Origin: Xanthostigma xanthostigma
Lineage: Eukaryota > Arthropoda > Insecta > Raphidioptera > Raphidiidae
Assembly (NCBI GenBank): GCA_963575645.1
Contig: OY754472.1
Coordinates: 26,413,401 to 26,477,400 of the forward strand
Direction of reading: 5' to 3'
Length of the DNA stretch: 64,000 nt
In this document: piece after piece, positions 22,842 through 36,996 of the stretch
Layout of the letters: the number at the start of each line of letters is the position of its first letter
Position numbering within the stretch: the first letter of the stretch is position 1
Translations under genes and position numbers: made by a program
The notes under the pieces: generated by a model
Databases searched by the model: none
What the model was told of the DNA's origin: nothing
Seen by the model: only the letters and a program-made list of their open reading frames with translations

Positions 22842-25313
22842 AATATGCAGTTTGCATTTTCTTATGAGAGAATGATCCAAACCTGAATGTTATAGTTTAA
22901 GTAAACTTACCTTTGTAAAATAAAGCAATTTTGCCTATAAGGACTCATTTGCACCTAATTGTAAAGCATGTAAAAACTGCTTCTCTGCGTTAAAATAATG
23001 GTTAATATGCAGTTTGCATTTTCTTATGAGAGAATGATCCAAACCTGAATGTTATAGTGCAAATAGACTTACCTTTGTAAAATAAAGCAATTTTGCCTAT
23101 AAGGACTCATTTGCACGCAATTGTCGTGAAGCATGTAAAAACTGCTTGTCTGCGTTAAAATAATGGTTAATATGCAGTTTGCATTTTCATATGAGAGAAT
23201 GATCCAAACCTGAATGTTATAGTCTAAATAGACTTACCTTTGTAAAATAAAGCAATTTTGCCTATAAGGACTCATTTGCACGCAATTGTCGTGAAGCATG
23301 TAAAAACTGCTTGTCTGCGTTAAAATGATAGTAAATATGCAGTTTGCATTTTCTTATGAGAGAATGATCCAAACCTGAATGTTATAGTTTAAATAGACTA
23401 ACCCTCATGAAATAAAGCAATTTTGCCTATCAGGACTCATTTGCACCTAATTGTCATAAAGCTTGTAAAAACTGCTTGTATGCGTTAAAATAATGGTTAA
23501 TATGCAGTTTGCATTTTCTTATGAGATAATGATCCAAACCTAAAAAATATAGTGTAAATAAACTAACCCTCATGAAATAAAGCAATTTTGCCTATAAGGA
23601 CTCATTTGCACCTAATTGTCATAAAGCTTGTAAAAACTGCTTGTCTGCGTTAAAATAATGGTTAAAATGCAGTTTGCATTTTCTTATGAGAGAATGATCC
23701 AAACCTGAATGTTATAGTGTAATTAGACTTACCCTCATGAAATAAAGCAATTTTGCCGATAAGGACTCATTTGCACCTGATTGTCGTAAAGCATGTAAAA
23801 ACTGCTTGTCTGCTTCAAAATAATGGTTAATATGCAGTTTGCATTTTCTTATGAGAGAATGATCCAAACCTGAATGTTATAGTGTAAATAGACTTAACTT
23901 CATGAAATGAAGCAATTTTGCCTATAAGGACTCATTTGCCCTTAATTGTCATAAAGCATGTAAAAACTGCTTGTATGCGTTAAAATAATGGCTAATATGC
24001 AGTTTGCATTTTCTTATGAGAGAATGATCCAAACCTGAATGTTATAGTGTAAATAGACTTACCTTTGTAAAATAAAGCAATTTTGCCTATAAGGACTCAT
24101 TTGCACGCAATTGTCGTGAAGCATGTAAAAACTGCTTGTCTGCGTGAAAATGATAGAAAATATGCAGTTTCCATTTTCTTATGAGAGAATGATCCAAACC
24201 TGAATGTTATAGTGTAAATAGACTTACCCTCATGAAATAAAGCAATTTTGCCTTTAAAGGCTTATTTGCACCTAATTGTCATAAAGCTTGTAAAAACTGC
24301 TTGTCTGCGTTAAAATAATGGTTAAAATGCAGTTTGCATTTTCTTATGAGAGAATGATCCAAACCTGAATGTTATAGTGTAAATAGACTTACCCTCATGA
24401 AATAAAGCAATTTTGCCTATAAGGACTCATTTGCCCCTAATTGTCATAAAGCATGTAAAAACTGCTTGTATGCGTTAAAATAATGGTTAATATGCAGTTT
24501 GCATTTTCTTATGAGAGAATGATCCAAATCTGAATGTTATAGTCTAAATAGACTTACCTTTGTAAAATAAAGCAATTTTGCCTATAAGGACTCATTTGCA
24601 CGCAATTGTCGTGAAGCATGTAAAAACTGCTTGTCTGCGTTAAAATAATGGTTAATATGCAGTTTGCATTTTCTTATGAGAGAATAATCCAAACCTGAAT
24701 AATATAGTGTAAATAGACTAACCTTCATGAAATAAAGCAATTTTGCCTATAAGGACTCATTTGCACCTAATTGTCATAAAGCTTGTAAAAACTGCTTGTA
24801 TGCGTTAAAATAATGGTTAATATGCAGTTTGCATTTTCTTATGAGAGAATAATCCAAACCTGAATTATATAGTGTAAATAGACTTAACTTCATAAAATAA
24901 AGCAATTTTGCCTATAAAGACTCATTTGCCCCTCATTGTCATAAAGCATGTAAAAACTGCTTGTATGCGTTAAAATAATGGTTAATATGCAGTTTGCATT
25001 TTCTTATGAGAGAATGATCCAAACCTGAATGTTATAGTTTAAGTAAACTTACCTTTGTAAAATAAAGCAATTTTGCCTATAAGGACTCATTTGCACGCAA
25101 TTGTCGTGAAGCATGTAAAAACTGCTTGTCTGCGTTAAAATAATGGTTAATATGCAGTTTGCATTTTCTTATGAGAGAATGATCCAAACCTGAATGTTAT
25201 AGTGCAAATAGACTTACCTTTGTAAAATAAAGCAATTTTGCCTATAAGGACTCATTTGCACGCAATTGTCGTGAAGCATGTAAAAACTGCTTGTCTGCGT
25301 TAAAATGATAGTA
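22842..25313 (+). repeat. 2472-bp higher-order repeat unit, copy 3
   Basis: Third tandem copy, again at exactly 2472 bp (ctaattgtaaagc at 22955, gataatgatcc at 23525). The one difference I noticed is AAGGACTC near 25081 where copies 1 and 2 have AAGAACTC. It is followed by a partial fourth run that skips the three-monomer TTTAAGT / ATTGTAAAGC / CATATG block, so the next gataatgatcc (25505) is only 1980 bp away. Confidence 0.9.
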
Positions 25314-28300
25314 AATATGCAGTTTGCATTTTCTTATGAGAGAATGATCCAAACCTGAATGTTATAGTTTAAATAGACTAACCCTCATGAAATAAAGCAA
25401 TTGTGCCTATCAGGACTCATTTGCACCTAATTGTCATAAAGCTTGTAAAAACTGCTTGTATGCGTTAAAATAATGGTTAATATGCAGTTTGCATTTTCTT
25501 ATGAGATAATGATCCAAACCTAAAAAATATAGTGTAAATAAACTAACCCTCATGAAATAAAGCAATTTTGCCTATAAGGACTCATTTGCACCTAATTGTC
25601 ATAAAGCTTGTAAAAACTGCTTGTCTGCGTTAAAATAATGGTTAAAATGCAGTTTGCATTTTCTTATGAGAGAATGATCCAAACCTGAATGTTATAGTGT
25701 AATTAGACTTACCCTCATGAAATAAAGCAATTTTGCCGATAAGGACTCATTTGCACCTGATTGTCGTAAAGCATGTAAAAACTGCTTGTCTGCTTCAAAA
25801 TAATGGTTAATATGCAGTTTGCATTTTCTTATGAGAGAATGATCCAAACCTGAATGTTATAGTGTAAATAGACTTAACTTCATGAAATGAAGCAATTTTG
25901 CCTATAAGGACTCATTTGCCCTTAATTGTCATAAAGCATGTAAAAACTGCTTGTGTGCGTTAAAATAATGGCTAATATGCAGTTTGCATTTTCTTATGAG
26001 AGAATGATCCAAACCTGAATGTTATAGTGTAAATAGACTTACCTTTGTAAAATAAAGCAATTTTGCCTATAAGGACTCAATTGCACGCAATTGTCGTGAA
26101 GCATGTAAAAACTGCTTGTCTGCGTGAAAATGATAGAAAATATGCAGTTTCCATTTTCTTATGAGAGAATGATCCAAACCTGAATGTTATAGTGAAAGTA
26201 GACTTACCTTTGTAAAATAAAACAATTTTGCCTTTAAGGACTTATTTGCACCTAATTGTCGTAAACCATGTAAAAACCGCTTGTCTGCGTGAAAATGATA
26301 GTCAATATTCTGTTTGCATTTTCTTATGAGAGAATGATCCAAACCTGAATATTATAGTGTAAATAGACTTACCCTCATGAAATAAAGCAATTTTGCCGAT
26401 AAGGACTCATTTGCACCTGATTGTCGTAAAGCATGTAAAAACTGCTTGTCTGCTTCAAAATAATGGTTAATATGCAGTTTGCATTTTCTTATGAGAGAAT
26501 GATCCAAACCTGAATGTTATAGTGTAAATAGACTTAACTTCATGAAATGAAGCAATTTTTCTATAAGGACTCATTTGCCCTTAATTGTCATAAAGCATGT
26601 AAAAACTGCTTGTATGCGTTAAAATAATGGCTAATATGCAGTTTGCATTTTCTTATGAGAGAATGATCCAAACCTGAATGTTATAGTGTAAATAGACTTA
26701 CCTTTGTAAAATAAAGCAATTTTGCCTATAAGGACTCAATTGCACGCAATTGTCGTGAAGCATGTAAAAACTGCTTGTCTGCGTAAAAATGATAGAAAAT
26801 ATGCAGTTTCCATTTTCTTATGAGAGAATGATCCAAACCTGAATGTTATAGTATAAATGGACTTACCAACATGAAATAAAGCAATTTTGCCTATAAAGAC
26901 TTATTTGCACCTAATTGTCGTAAAGCATGTAAAAACTGCTTGTCTGCGTTTAAATAATGGTTAATATGCAGTTTGCATTTTCTTATGAGAGAATGATCCA
27001 AACCTGAATGTTAAAGTGTAAATAGACTTACCTTCATGAAATAAAGCAATTTTGCCTATAAGGACTCATTTGCCCCTAATTGTCATAAAGCATGTAAAAA
27101 CTGCTTGTATGCGTTAAAAAAATGGTTAATATGCAGTTTGCATTTTCTTATGAGAGAATGATCCAAACCTGAATGGTATAGTGTAAATAGACTTACCCTC
27201 ATAAGATAATGCAATTTTGCCTATAAGGACTTATTTGCACCTAATTGTCGTAAACCATTTAAAAACTGCTTGTCTGCGTGAAAATGATAGTCAATATTTA
27301 GTTTGCATTTTCTTATGAGAGAATGATCTAAACCTGAATATTATAGTGTAAATAGACTTACCCTCATGAAATAATGCAATTTTGCCTATAAGGACTCATT
27401 TGCACCTAATTGTCATAAAGCAAGTAAAAACTGCTTGTATGCGTTAAAATAATGGTTAATATGCAGTTTGCATTTTCTTATGAGAGAATGATCCAAAACT
27501 GAATGATATAGTGTAAATAGACTTACCTTTGTAAAATAAAGCAATTTTGCCTATAAGGACTTATTTGCACGCAATTGTCGTGAAGCATGTAAAAACTGCT
27601 TGTCTGCGTTAAAATGATAGTAAATATGCAGTTTGCATTTTCTTATGAGAGAATGATCCAAACCTGAACGTTATAGTGTAAATAGACTAACCCTCATGAA
27701 ATAAAGCAATTTTGCCTATCAGGACTCATTTGCACCTAATTGTCATAAAGCATGTAAAAACTGCTTGTATGCGTTAAAATAATGTTTAATATGCAGTTTG
27801 CATTTTCTTATGAGAGAATGATCGAAAACTGATTTATATAGTGTAAATAGACTAACTTTCATGAAATAAAGCAATTTTGACTATAAGGACTCATTAGCCC
27901 CTAATTGTCATAAAGCATGTAAAAACTGCTTGTATGCGTTAAAATAATATCTAATATGCAGTTTGATTTTCTTATGACAGAATGATCCAAACCTGAATGT
28001 TATAGTGTAAATTGACTTACCTTTGTACAATAAAGCAATTTTGCCTATAATTACTCATTTGCACGCAATTGTCGTGAAGCATGTAAAAACTGCTTGTCTG
28101 CGTTAAAATAATGGTTAATATGCAGTTTGCATTTTCTTATGAGAGAATGATCCAAACCTGAATGTTATAGTGAAAGTAGACTTACCTTTGTGAAATAAAA
28201 CAATTTTGCCTTTAAGGACTTATTTGCACCTAATTGTCGTAAACCATGTAAAAACCGCTTGTCTGCGTGAAAATGATAGTCAATATTCAGTTTGCATTTT

Positions 28301-31300
28301 CTTATGAGAGAATGATCCAAACCTGAATATTATAGTGTAAATAGACTTACCCTCATGAAATAAAGCAATTTTGCCTATAAGGACTCATTTGCCTCTAATT
28401 GTCATAAAGCATGTAAAAACTGCTTGTATGCGTTAAAATAATAGTTAATATGCAGTTTGCATTTTCTTGTGAGAGAATGATCCAAACCTGAATGTTATAG
28501 TGTAAGTAAACTTACCTTTGTAAAACAAAGCAATTTTGCCTATAAGGACTCATTTGCACCTAATTGTCGTAAAGCATGTAAAAACTGCTTGTATGCGTTA
28601 AAATAATGGTTAATATGCAGTTTGCATTTTTTTATGAGAGAATGATCTAAACCTGAATGTTATAGTGTAAATAGACTTACCCTCATGAAATAAAGCAATT
28701 TTGCCTATAAGGACTCATATGCACCTAATTGTCATAAAGCATGTAAAAACTGCTTGTATGCGTTTAAATAATGGTTAATATGCAGTTTGCATTTTCTTAT
28801 GAGAGAATGATCCAAACCTAAATGTTATAGTGTAAATAGACTAACCCTAATGAAATAAAGCAATTTTGCCTAAAAGGACTCATTTGCACCTAATTGTCAT
28901 AAAGCTTGTTAAAACTGCTTGTATGCGTTAAAATAATAGTTAATATGCAGTTTGCATTTTCTTATGAGAGAATGATCCAAACCTGAATGTTATAAATTAG
29001 GTAAACTTACCTTTGTAAAATAAAGCAATTTTGCCTATAAGGACTCATTTGCACCTAATTGTAAAGCATGTAAAAACTGCTTCTCTGCGTTAAAATAATA
29101 GTTAATATGCAGTTTGCATTTTCTTATGAGAGAATGATCCAAACCTAAAAGATATAGTGTAAATAAACTAACCCTCATGAAATAAAGCAATTTTGCCTAT
29201 AAGGACTCATTTGCACCTAATTGTCATAAAGCTTGTAAAAACTGCTTGTCTGCGTTAAAATAATGGTTAAAATGCAGTTTGCATTTTCTTATGAGAGAAT
29301 GATCCAAACCTGAATGTTATAGTGTAATTAGACTTACCCTCATGAAATAAAGCAATTTTGCCGATAAGGACTCATTTGCACCTAATTGTCATAAAGCTTG
29401 TAAAAACTGCTTGTCTACGTTAAAATAATGGTTAATATGCAGTTTGCATTTTCTTATGAGAGAATGATCCAAACCAGAATGTTATAGTCTAAATAGACTT
29501 ACCTTTGTAAAATAAAGCAATTTTGCCTATAAGGACTCATTTGCACGCAATTGTCTTGAAGCATGTAAAAACTGCTTGTCTGCGTTAAAATAATGGTTAA
29601 TATGCAGTTTGCATTTTCTTATGAGAGAATAATCCAAACCTGAATAATATAGTGTAAATAGACTAACCTTCATGAAATAAAGCAATTTTGCCTATAAGGA
29701 CTCATTTGCACCTAATTGTCATAAAGCTTGTAAAAACTGCTTGTATGCGTTAAAATAATGGTTAATATGCAGTTTGCATTTTCTTATGAGAGAATAATCC
29801 AAACCTGAATTATATAGTGTAAATAGACTTAACTTCATAAAATAAAGCAATTTTGCCTATAAAGACTCATTTGCCCCTCATTGTCATAAAGCATGTAAAA
29901 ACTGCTTGTATGCGTTAAAATAATGGTTAATATGCAATTTGCATTTTCGTATGAGAGAATGATCCAAACCTGAATGTTATAGTTTAAGTAAACTTACCTT
30001 TGTAAAATAAAGCAATTTTGCCTATAAGGACTCATTTGCACCTAATTGTAAAGCATGTAAAAACTGCTTCTCTGCGTTAAAATAATGGTTAATATGCAGT
30101 TTGCATTTTCTTATGAGAGAATGATCCAAACCTGAATGTTATAGTGTAAATAGACTAACCCTTATGAAATAAAGCAATTTTGCCTATCAGGACTCATTTG
30201 CACCTAATTGTCATAAAGCATGTAAAAACTGCTTGTATGCGTTAAAATAATGGCTAATATGCAGTTTGCATTTTCTTATGAGAGAATGATCCAAACCTGA
30301 ATGTTATAGTGTAAATAGACTTACCTTTGTAAAATAAAGCAATTTTGCCTATAAGGACTCAATTGCACGCAATTGTCGTGAAGCATGTAAAAACTGCTTG
30401 TCTGCGTGAAAATGATAGAAAATATGCAGTTTCCATTTTCTTATGAGAGAATGATCCAAACCTGAATGTTATAGTGTAAATAGACTTACCCTCATGAAAT
30501 AAAGCAATTTTGCCTATAAAGGCTTATTTGCACCTAATTGTCGTAAAGCATGTAAAAACTGCTTGTCTGCGTTTAAATAATGGTTAATATGCAGTTTGCA
30601 TTTTCTTATGAGAGAATGATCCAAACCTGAATGTTATAGTGTAAATAGACTTACCTTCATGAAATAAAGCAATTTTGCCTATAAGGACTCATTTGCCCCT
30701 AATTGTCATAAAGCATGTAAAAACTGCTTGTATGCGTTAAAATAATGGTTAATATGCAGTTTGCATTTTCTTATGAGAGAATGATCCAAACCTGAATGGT
30801 ATAGTGTAAATAGACTTACCCTCATAAGATAATGCAATTTTGCCTATAAGGACTTATTTGCACCTAATTGTCGTAAACCATGTAAAAACTGCTTGTCTGC
30901 GTGAAAATGATAGTCAATATTCAGTTTGCATTTTCTTATGAGAGAATGATCCAAACCTGAATATTATAGTGTAAATAGACTTACCCTCATGAAATAAAGC
31001 AATTTTGCCTATAAGGACTCATTTGCCCCTAATTGCCATAAAGCATGTAAAAACTGCTTGTATGCGTTTAAATAATGGTTAATATGCAGTTTGCATTTTT
31101 TTATGAGAGAATGATCTAAACCTGAATGTTATAGTGTAAATAGACTTACCCTCATGAAATAAAGCAATTTTGCCTATAAGGACTCATTTGCACCTAATTG
31201 TCATAAAGCAAGTAAAAACTGCTTGTATGCGTTAAAATAATGGTTAATATGCAGTTTGCATTTTCTTATGAGAGAATGATCCAAAACTGAATGATATAGT

Positions 31301-34300
31301 GTAAATAGACTTACCTTCATGAAATAACACAATTTTGCCTATAAGGACTCATTTGCCCCTAATTGTCATAAAGCATGTAAAAACTGCTTGTATGCGTTAA
31401 AATAATGGTTAATATGCAGTTTGCATTTTCTTATGAGAGAATGATCCAAACCTGAATGTTATAGTCTAAATAGACTTACCTTTGTAAAATAAAGCAATTT
31501 TGCCTATAAGGACTTATTTGCACGCAATTGTCGTGAAGCATGTAAAAACTGCTTGTCTGCGTTAAAATGATAGTAAATATGCAGTTTGCATTTTCTTATG
31601 AGAGAATGATCCAAACCTGAATGTTATAGTGTAAATAGACTAACCCTCATGAAATAAAGCAATTTTGCCTATCAGGACTCATTTGCACCTAATTGTCATA
31701 AAGCATGTAAAAACTGCTTGTATGCGTTAAAATAATGTTTAATATGCAGTTTGCATTTTCTTATGAGAGAATGATCGAAAACTGATTTATATAGTGTAAA
31801 TAGACTAACCTTCATGAAATAAAGCAATTTTGACTATAAGGACTCATTAGCCCCTAATTGTCATTAAGCATGTAAAAACTGCTTGTATGCGTTAAAATAA
31901 TATCTAATATGCAGTTTGCATTTTCTTATGACAGAATGATCCAAACCTGAATGTTATAGTGTAAATTGACTTACCTTTGTACAATAAAGCAATTTTGCCT
32001 ATAATTACTCATTTGCACGCAATTGTCGTGAAGCATGTAAAAACTGCTTGTCTGCGTTAAAATAATGGTTAATATGCAGTTTGCATTTTCTTATGAGAGA
32101 ATGATCCAAACCTGAATGTTATAGTGAAAGTAGACTTACCTTTGTGAAATAAAACAATTTTGCCTTTAAGGACTTATTTGCACCTAATTGTCGTAAACCA
32201 TGTAAAAACCGCTTGTCTGCGTTAAAATGATAGTCAACATTCAGTTTGCATTTTCTTATGAGAGAATGATCCAAACCTGAATATTATAGTGTAAATAGAC
32301 TTACCCTCATGAAATAAAGCAATTTTGCCTATAAGGACTCATTTGCACCTAATTGTCATAAAGCATGTAAAAACTGCTTGTATGCGTTAAAATAATAGTT
32401 AATATGCAGTTTGCATTTTCTTGTGAGAGAATGATCCAAACCTGAATGTTATAGTGTAAGTAAACTTACCTTTGTAAAACAAAGCAATTTTGCCTATAAG
32501 GACTTATTTGCACCTAATTGTCGTAAAGCATGTAAAAGCTGCTTGTATGCGTTAAAATAATGGTTAGAATGCAGTTTGCATTTTTTTATGAGAGAATGAT
32601 CTAAACCTGAATGTTATAGTGTAAATAGACTTACCCTCATAAAATAAAGCAATTTTGCCTATAAGGACTCATTTGCACCTAATTGTCATAAAGCATGTAA
32701 AAACTGCTTGTATGCGTTTAAATAATGGTTAATATGCAGTTTGCATTTTCTTATGAGAGAATGATCCAAACCTAAATGTTATAGTGTAAATAGACTAACC
32801 CTAATGAAATAAAGCAATTTTGCCTAAAAGGACTCATTTGCACCTAATTGTCATAAAGCTTGTTAAAACTGCTTGTATGCGTTAAAATAATAGTTAATAT
32901 GCAGTTTGCATTTTCTTATGAGAGAATGATCCAAACCTGAATGTTATAAATTAAGTAAACTTACCTTTGTAAAATAAAGCAATTTTGCCTATAAGGACTC
33001 ATTTGCACCTAATTGTAAAGCATGTAAAAACTGCTTCTCTGCGTTAAAATAATAGTTAATATGCAGTTTGCATTTTCTTATGAGAGAATGATCCAAACCT
33101 GAATGTTATAGTGCAAATAGACTTACCTTTGTAAAATAAAGCAATTTTGCCTATAAGGACTCATTTGCACGCAATTGTCGTGAAGCATGTAAAAACTGCT
33201 TGTCTGCGTTAAAATAATGGTTAATATGCAGTTTGCATTTTCTTATGAGAGAATGATCCAAACCTGAATGTTATAGTCTAAATAGACTTACCTTTGTAAA
33301 ATAAAGCAATTTTGCCTATAGAGACTCATTTGCACGCAATTGTCGTGAAGCATGTAAAAACTGCTTGTCTGCGTTAAAATAATGGTTAATATGCAGTTTG
33401 CATTTTCTTATGAGAGAATGATCTAAACCTGAATGTTATAGTGTAAATAGACTAACCCTCATGAAATAAAGCAATTTTGCCTATCAGGACTCATTTGCAC
33501 CTAATTGTCATAAAGCTTGTAAAAACTGCTTGTATGCGTTAAAATAATGGTTAATATGCAGTTTGCATTTTCTTATGAGATAATGATCCAAACCTAAAAG
33601 ATATAGTGTAAATAAACTAACCCTCATGAAATAAAGCAATTTTGCGTATAAGGACTCATTTGCACCTAATTGTCATAAAGCTTGTAAAAACTGCTTGTCT
33701 GCGTTAAAATAATGGTTAAAATGCAGTTTGCATTTTCTTATGAGAGAATGATCCAAACCTGAATGGTATAGTGTAAATAGACTTACCCTCATGAAATAAA
33801 GCAATTTTGCCGATAAGGACTCATTTGCACCTAATTGTCGTAAAGCATGTAAAAACTGCTTGTCTGCTTCAAAATAATGGTTAATATGCAGTTTGCATTT
33901 TCTTATGAGAGAATGATCCAAACCTGAATGTTATAGTGTAAATAGACTTAACTTCATGAAATGAAGCAATTTTGCCTATAAGGACTCATTTGCCCTTAAT
34001 TGTCATAAAGCATGTAAAAACTGCTTGTATGCGTTAAAATAATGGCTAATATGCAAATTGCATTTTCTTATGAGAGAATGATCCAAACCTGAATGTTATA
34101 GTGTAAATAGACTTACCTTTGTAAAATAAAGCAATTTTGCCTATAAGGACTCAATTGCACGCAATTGTCGTGAAGCATGTAAAAACTGCTTGTCTGCGTG
34201 AAAATGATAGAAAATATGCAGTTTCCATTTTCTTATGAGAGAATGATCCAAACCTGAATGTTATAGTGTAAATAGACTTACCCTCATGAAATAAAGCAAT

Positions 34301-36996
34301 TTTGCCTATAAAGGCTTATTTGCACCTAATTGTCGTAAAGCATGTAAAAACTGCTTGTCTGCGTTTAAATAATGGTTAATATGCAGTTTGCATTTTCTTA
34401 TGAGAGAATGATCCAAACCTGAATGTTATAGTGTAAATAGACTTACCTTCATGAAATAAAGCAATTTTGCCTATAAGGACTCATTTGCCCCTAATTGTCA
34501 TAAAGCATGTAAAAACTGCTTGTATGCGTTAAAATAATGGTTAATATGCAGTTTGCATTTTCTTATGAGAGAATGATCCAAACCTGAATGGTATAGTGTA
34601 AATAGACTTACCCTCATAAGATAATGCAATTTTGCCTATAAGGACTTATTTGCACCTAATTGTCGTAAACCATGTAAAAACTGCTTGTCTGCGTGAAAAT
34701 GATAGTCAATATTCAGTTTGCATTTTCTTATGAGAGAATGATCCAAACCTGAATATTATAGTGTAAATAGACTTACCCTCATGAAATAAAGCAATTTTGC
34801 CTATAAGGACTCATTTGCACCTAATTGTCGTAAAGCATGTAAAAACTGCTTTTCTGCGTTAAAATAATGGTTAATTTGCAGTTTGCATTTTCTTATGAGA
34901 GAATAATCCAAACCTGAATTATATAGTGTAAATAGACTAACCTTCATTAAATAAAGCAATTTTGCCTATAAGGACTCATTTGCCCCTAATTGTCATAAAG
35001 CATGTAAAAACTGCTTGTATGCGTTAAAATAATGGTTAATATGCAGTTTGCATTTTCTTATGAGAGAATGATCCAAACCTGAATGTTATAGTGTAAATAG
35101 ACTTACCTTTGTAAAATAAAGCAATTTTGCCTATAAGGACTCATTTGCACGCAAATGTCGTGAAGCATGTAAAAACTGCTTGTCTGCGTGAAAATGATAG
35201 AAAATATGCAGTTTCCATTTTCTTATGAGAGAATGATCCAAACCTAAATGTTATAGTGTAAATAGACTTACCCTCATGAAATAAAGCAATTTTGCCTATA
35301 AAGGCTTATTTGCACCTAATTGTCGTAAAGCATGTAAAAACTGCTTGACTGCGTTAAAATAATGGTTAATATGCAGTTTGCATTTTCTTATGAGAGAATA
35401 ATCCAAACCTGAATGTTATAGTGTAAATAGACTAACCCTCATGAAATAAAGCAATTTTGCCTATAAGGACTCATTTGCCCCTAATTGTCATAAAGCATGT
35501 AAAAACTGCTTGTATGCGTTAAAATAATGGTTAATATGCAGTTTGCATTTTTTTATGAGAGAATGATCTAAACCTGAATGTTATAGTGTAAATAGACTTA
35601 CCCTCATGAAATAAAGCAATTTTGCCTATAAGGACTCATTTGCACCTAATTGTCATAAAGCATGTAAAAACTGCTTGTATGCGTTTAAATAATGGTTAAT
35701 ATGCAGTTTGCATTTTCTTATGAGAGAATGATCCAAACCTGAATGATATAGTGTAAATAGACTTACCTTCATGAAATAAAGCAATTTTGCCTATAAGGAC
35801 TCATTTGCCCCTAATTGTCATAAAGCATGTAAAAACTGCTTGTATGCGTTAAAATAATGGTTAATATGCAGTTTGCATTTTCTTATGAGAGAATGATCCA
35901 AACCTGAATGTTATAGTCTAAATAGACTTACCGTTGTAAAATAAAGCAATTTTGCCTATAAGGACTCATTTGCACGCAATTGTCGTGAAGCATGTAAAAA
36001 CTGCTTGTCTGCGTTATGATAGTAAATATGCAATTTGCATTTTCTTATGAGAGAATGATCCAAACCTGAATGTTATAGTGTAAATAGACTAACCCTCATG
36101 AAATAAAGCAATTTTGCCTATCAGGACTCATTTGCACCTAATTGTCATAAAGCTTGTAAAAACTGCTTGTCTGCTATAAAATAATGGTTAATATGCAGTT
36201 TGCATTTTCTTATGAGAGAATGATCCAAACCGGAATGTTATAGTGTAAATAGACTTAACTTCATGAAATAAAGCAATTTTGCCTATAAGGACTCATTTGC
36301 CCCTAATTGTCATAAAGCATGTAAAAACTGCTTGTATGCGTTAAAATAATGGCTAATATGCAGTTTGCATTTTCTTATGAGAGAATGATCCAAACCTGAA
36401 TGTTATAGTGTAAATAGACTTACCTTTGTAAAATAAAGCAATTTTGCCTATAAGGACTCATTTGCACGCAATTGTCGTGAAGCATGTAAAAACTGCTTGT
36501 CTGCGTGAAAATGATAGAAAATATGCAGTTTCCATTTTCTTATGAGAGAATGATCCAAACCTGAATGTTATAGTGTAAATAGACTTACCCTCATGAAATA
36601 AAGCAATTTTGCCTTTAAAGGCTTATTTGCACCTAATTGTCGTAAAGCATGTAAAAACTGCTTGTCTGCGTTTAAATAATGGTTAATATTCAGTTTGTAT
36701 TTTCTTATGAGAGAATGATCCAAACCTGAATATTATAGTGTAAATAGACTTACCCTCATGAAATAAAGCAATTTTGCCTATAAGGACTCGTTTGCCCCTA
36801 ATTGTCATAAAGCATGTAAAAACTGCTTGTATGCGTTAAAATAATGGTTAATATGCAGTTTGCATTTTCTTATGAGAGAATGATCCAAACCTGAATGTTA
36901 TAGTCTAAATAGACTTACCTTTGTAAAATAAAGCAATTTTGCCTATAAGGACTCATTTGCACGCAATTGTCGTGAAGCATGTAAAAACTGCTTGTC
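25314..36996 (+). repeat. Satellite mosaic, largely shared with 40-45 kb and 53.7-55 kb
   Basis: About 71 monomers. 25.3-30.2 kb follows the same order as 40.0-45.0 kb: offset 14665 bp at the gataatgatcc marker, 14830 after one extra monomer in the later copy (GAAGCAATTTTTC at 26549 and 41379), and 14831 after a 1-bp loss near 27965. About 30.6-32.0 kb matches 53.7-55.0 kb at offset 23071 (GAAATAACAC at 31321 and 54392, TCATTAAGCA at 31861 and 54932). No gene or foreign insertion is seen. Confidence 0.8.

Noticed and set aside
17898-25313. Assembly artefact as the cause of the near-identical units
   Set aside because: Not excluded, but private junctions, one base difference in copy 3 and 13-monomer versions elsewhere argue for real tandem structure. 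Only long reads can settle exact copy number.
33673-33921. 82-codon minus-strand frame with a 55-residue internal repeat
   Set aside because: Same frame as above in a run of two variant monomers lacking the usual stops. No start context, neighbours close immediately, and the composition is that of the satellite.
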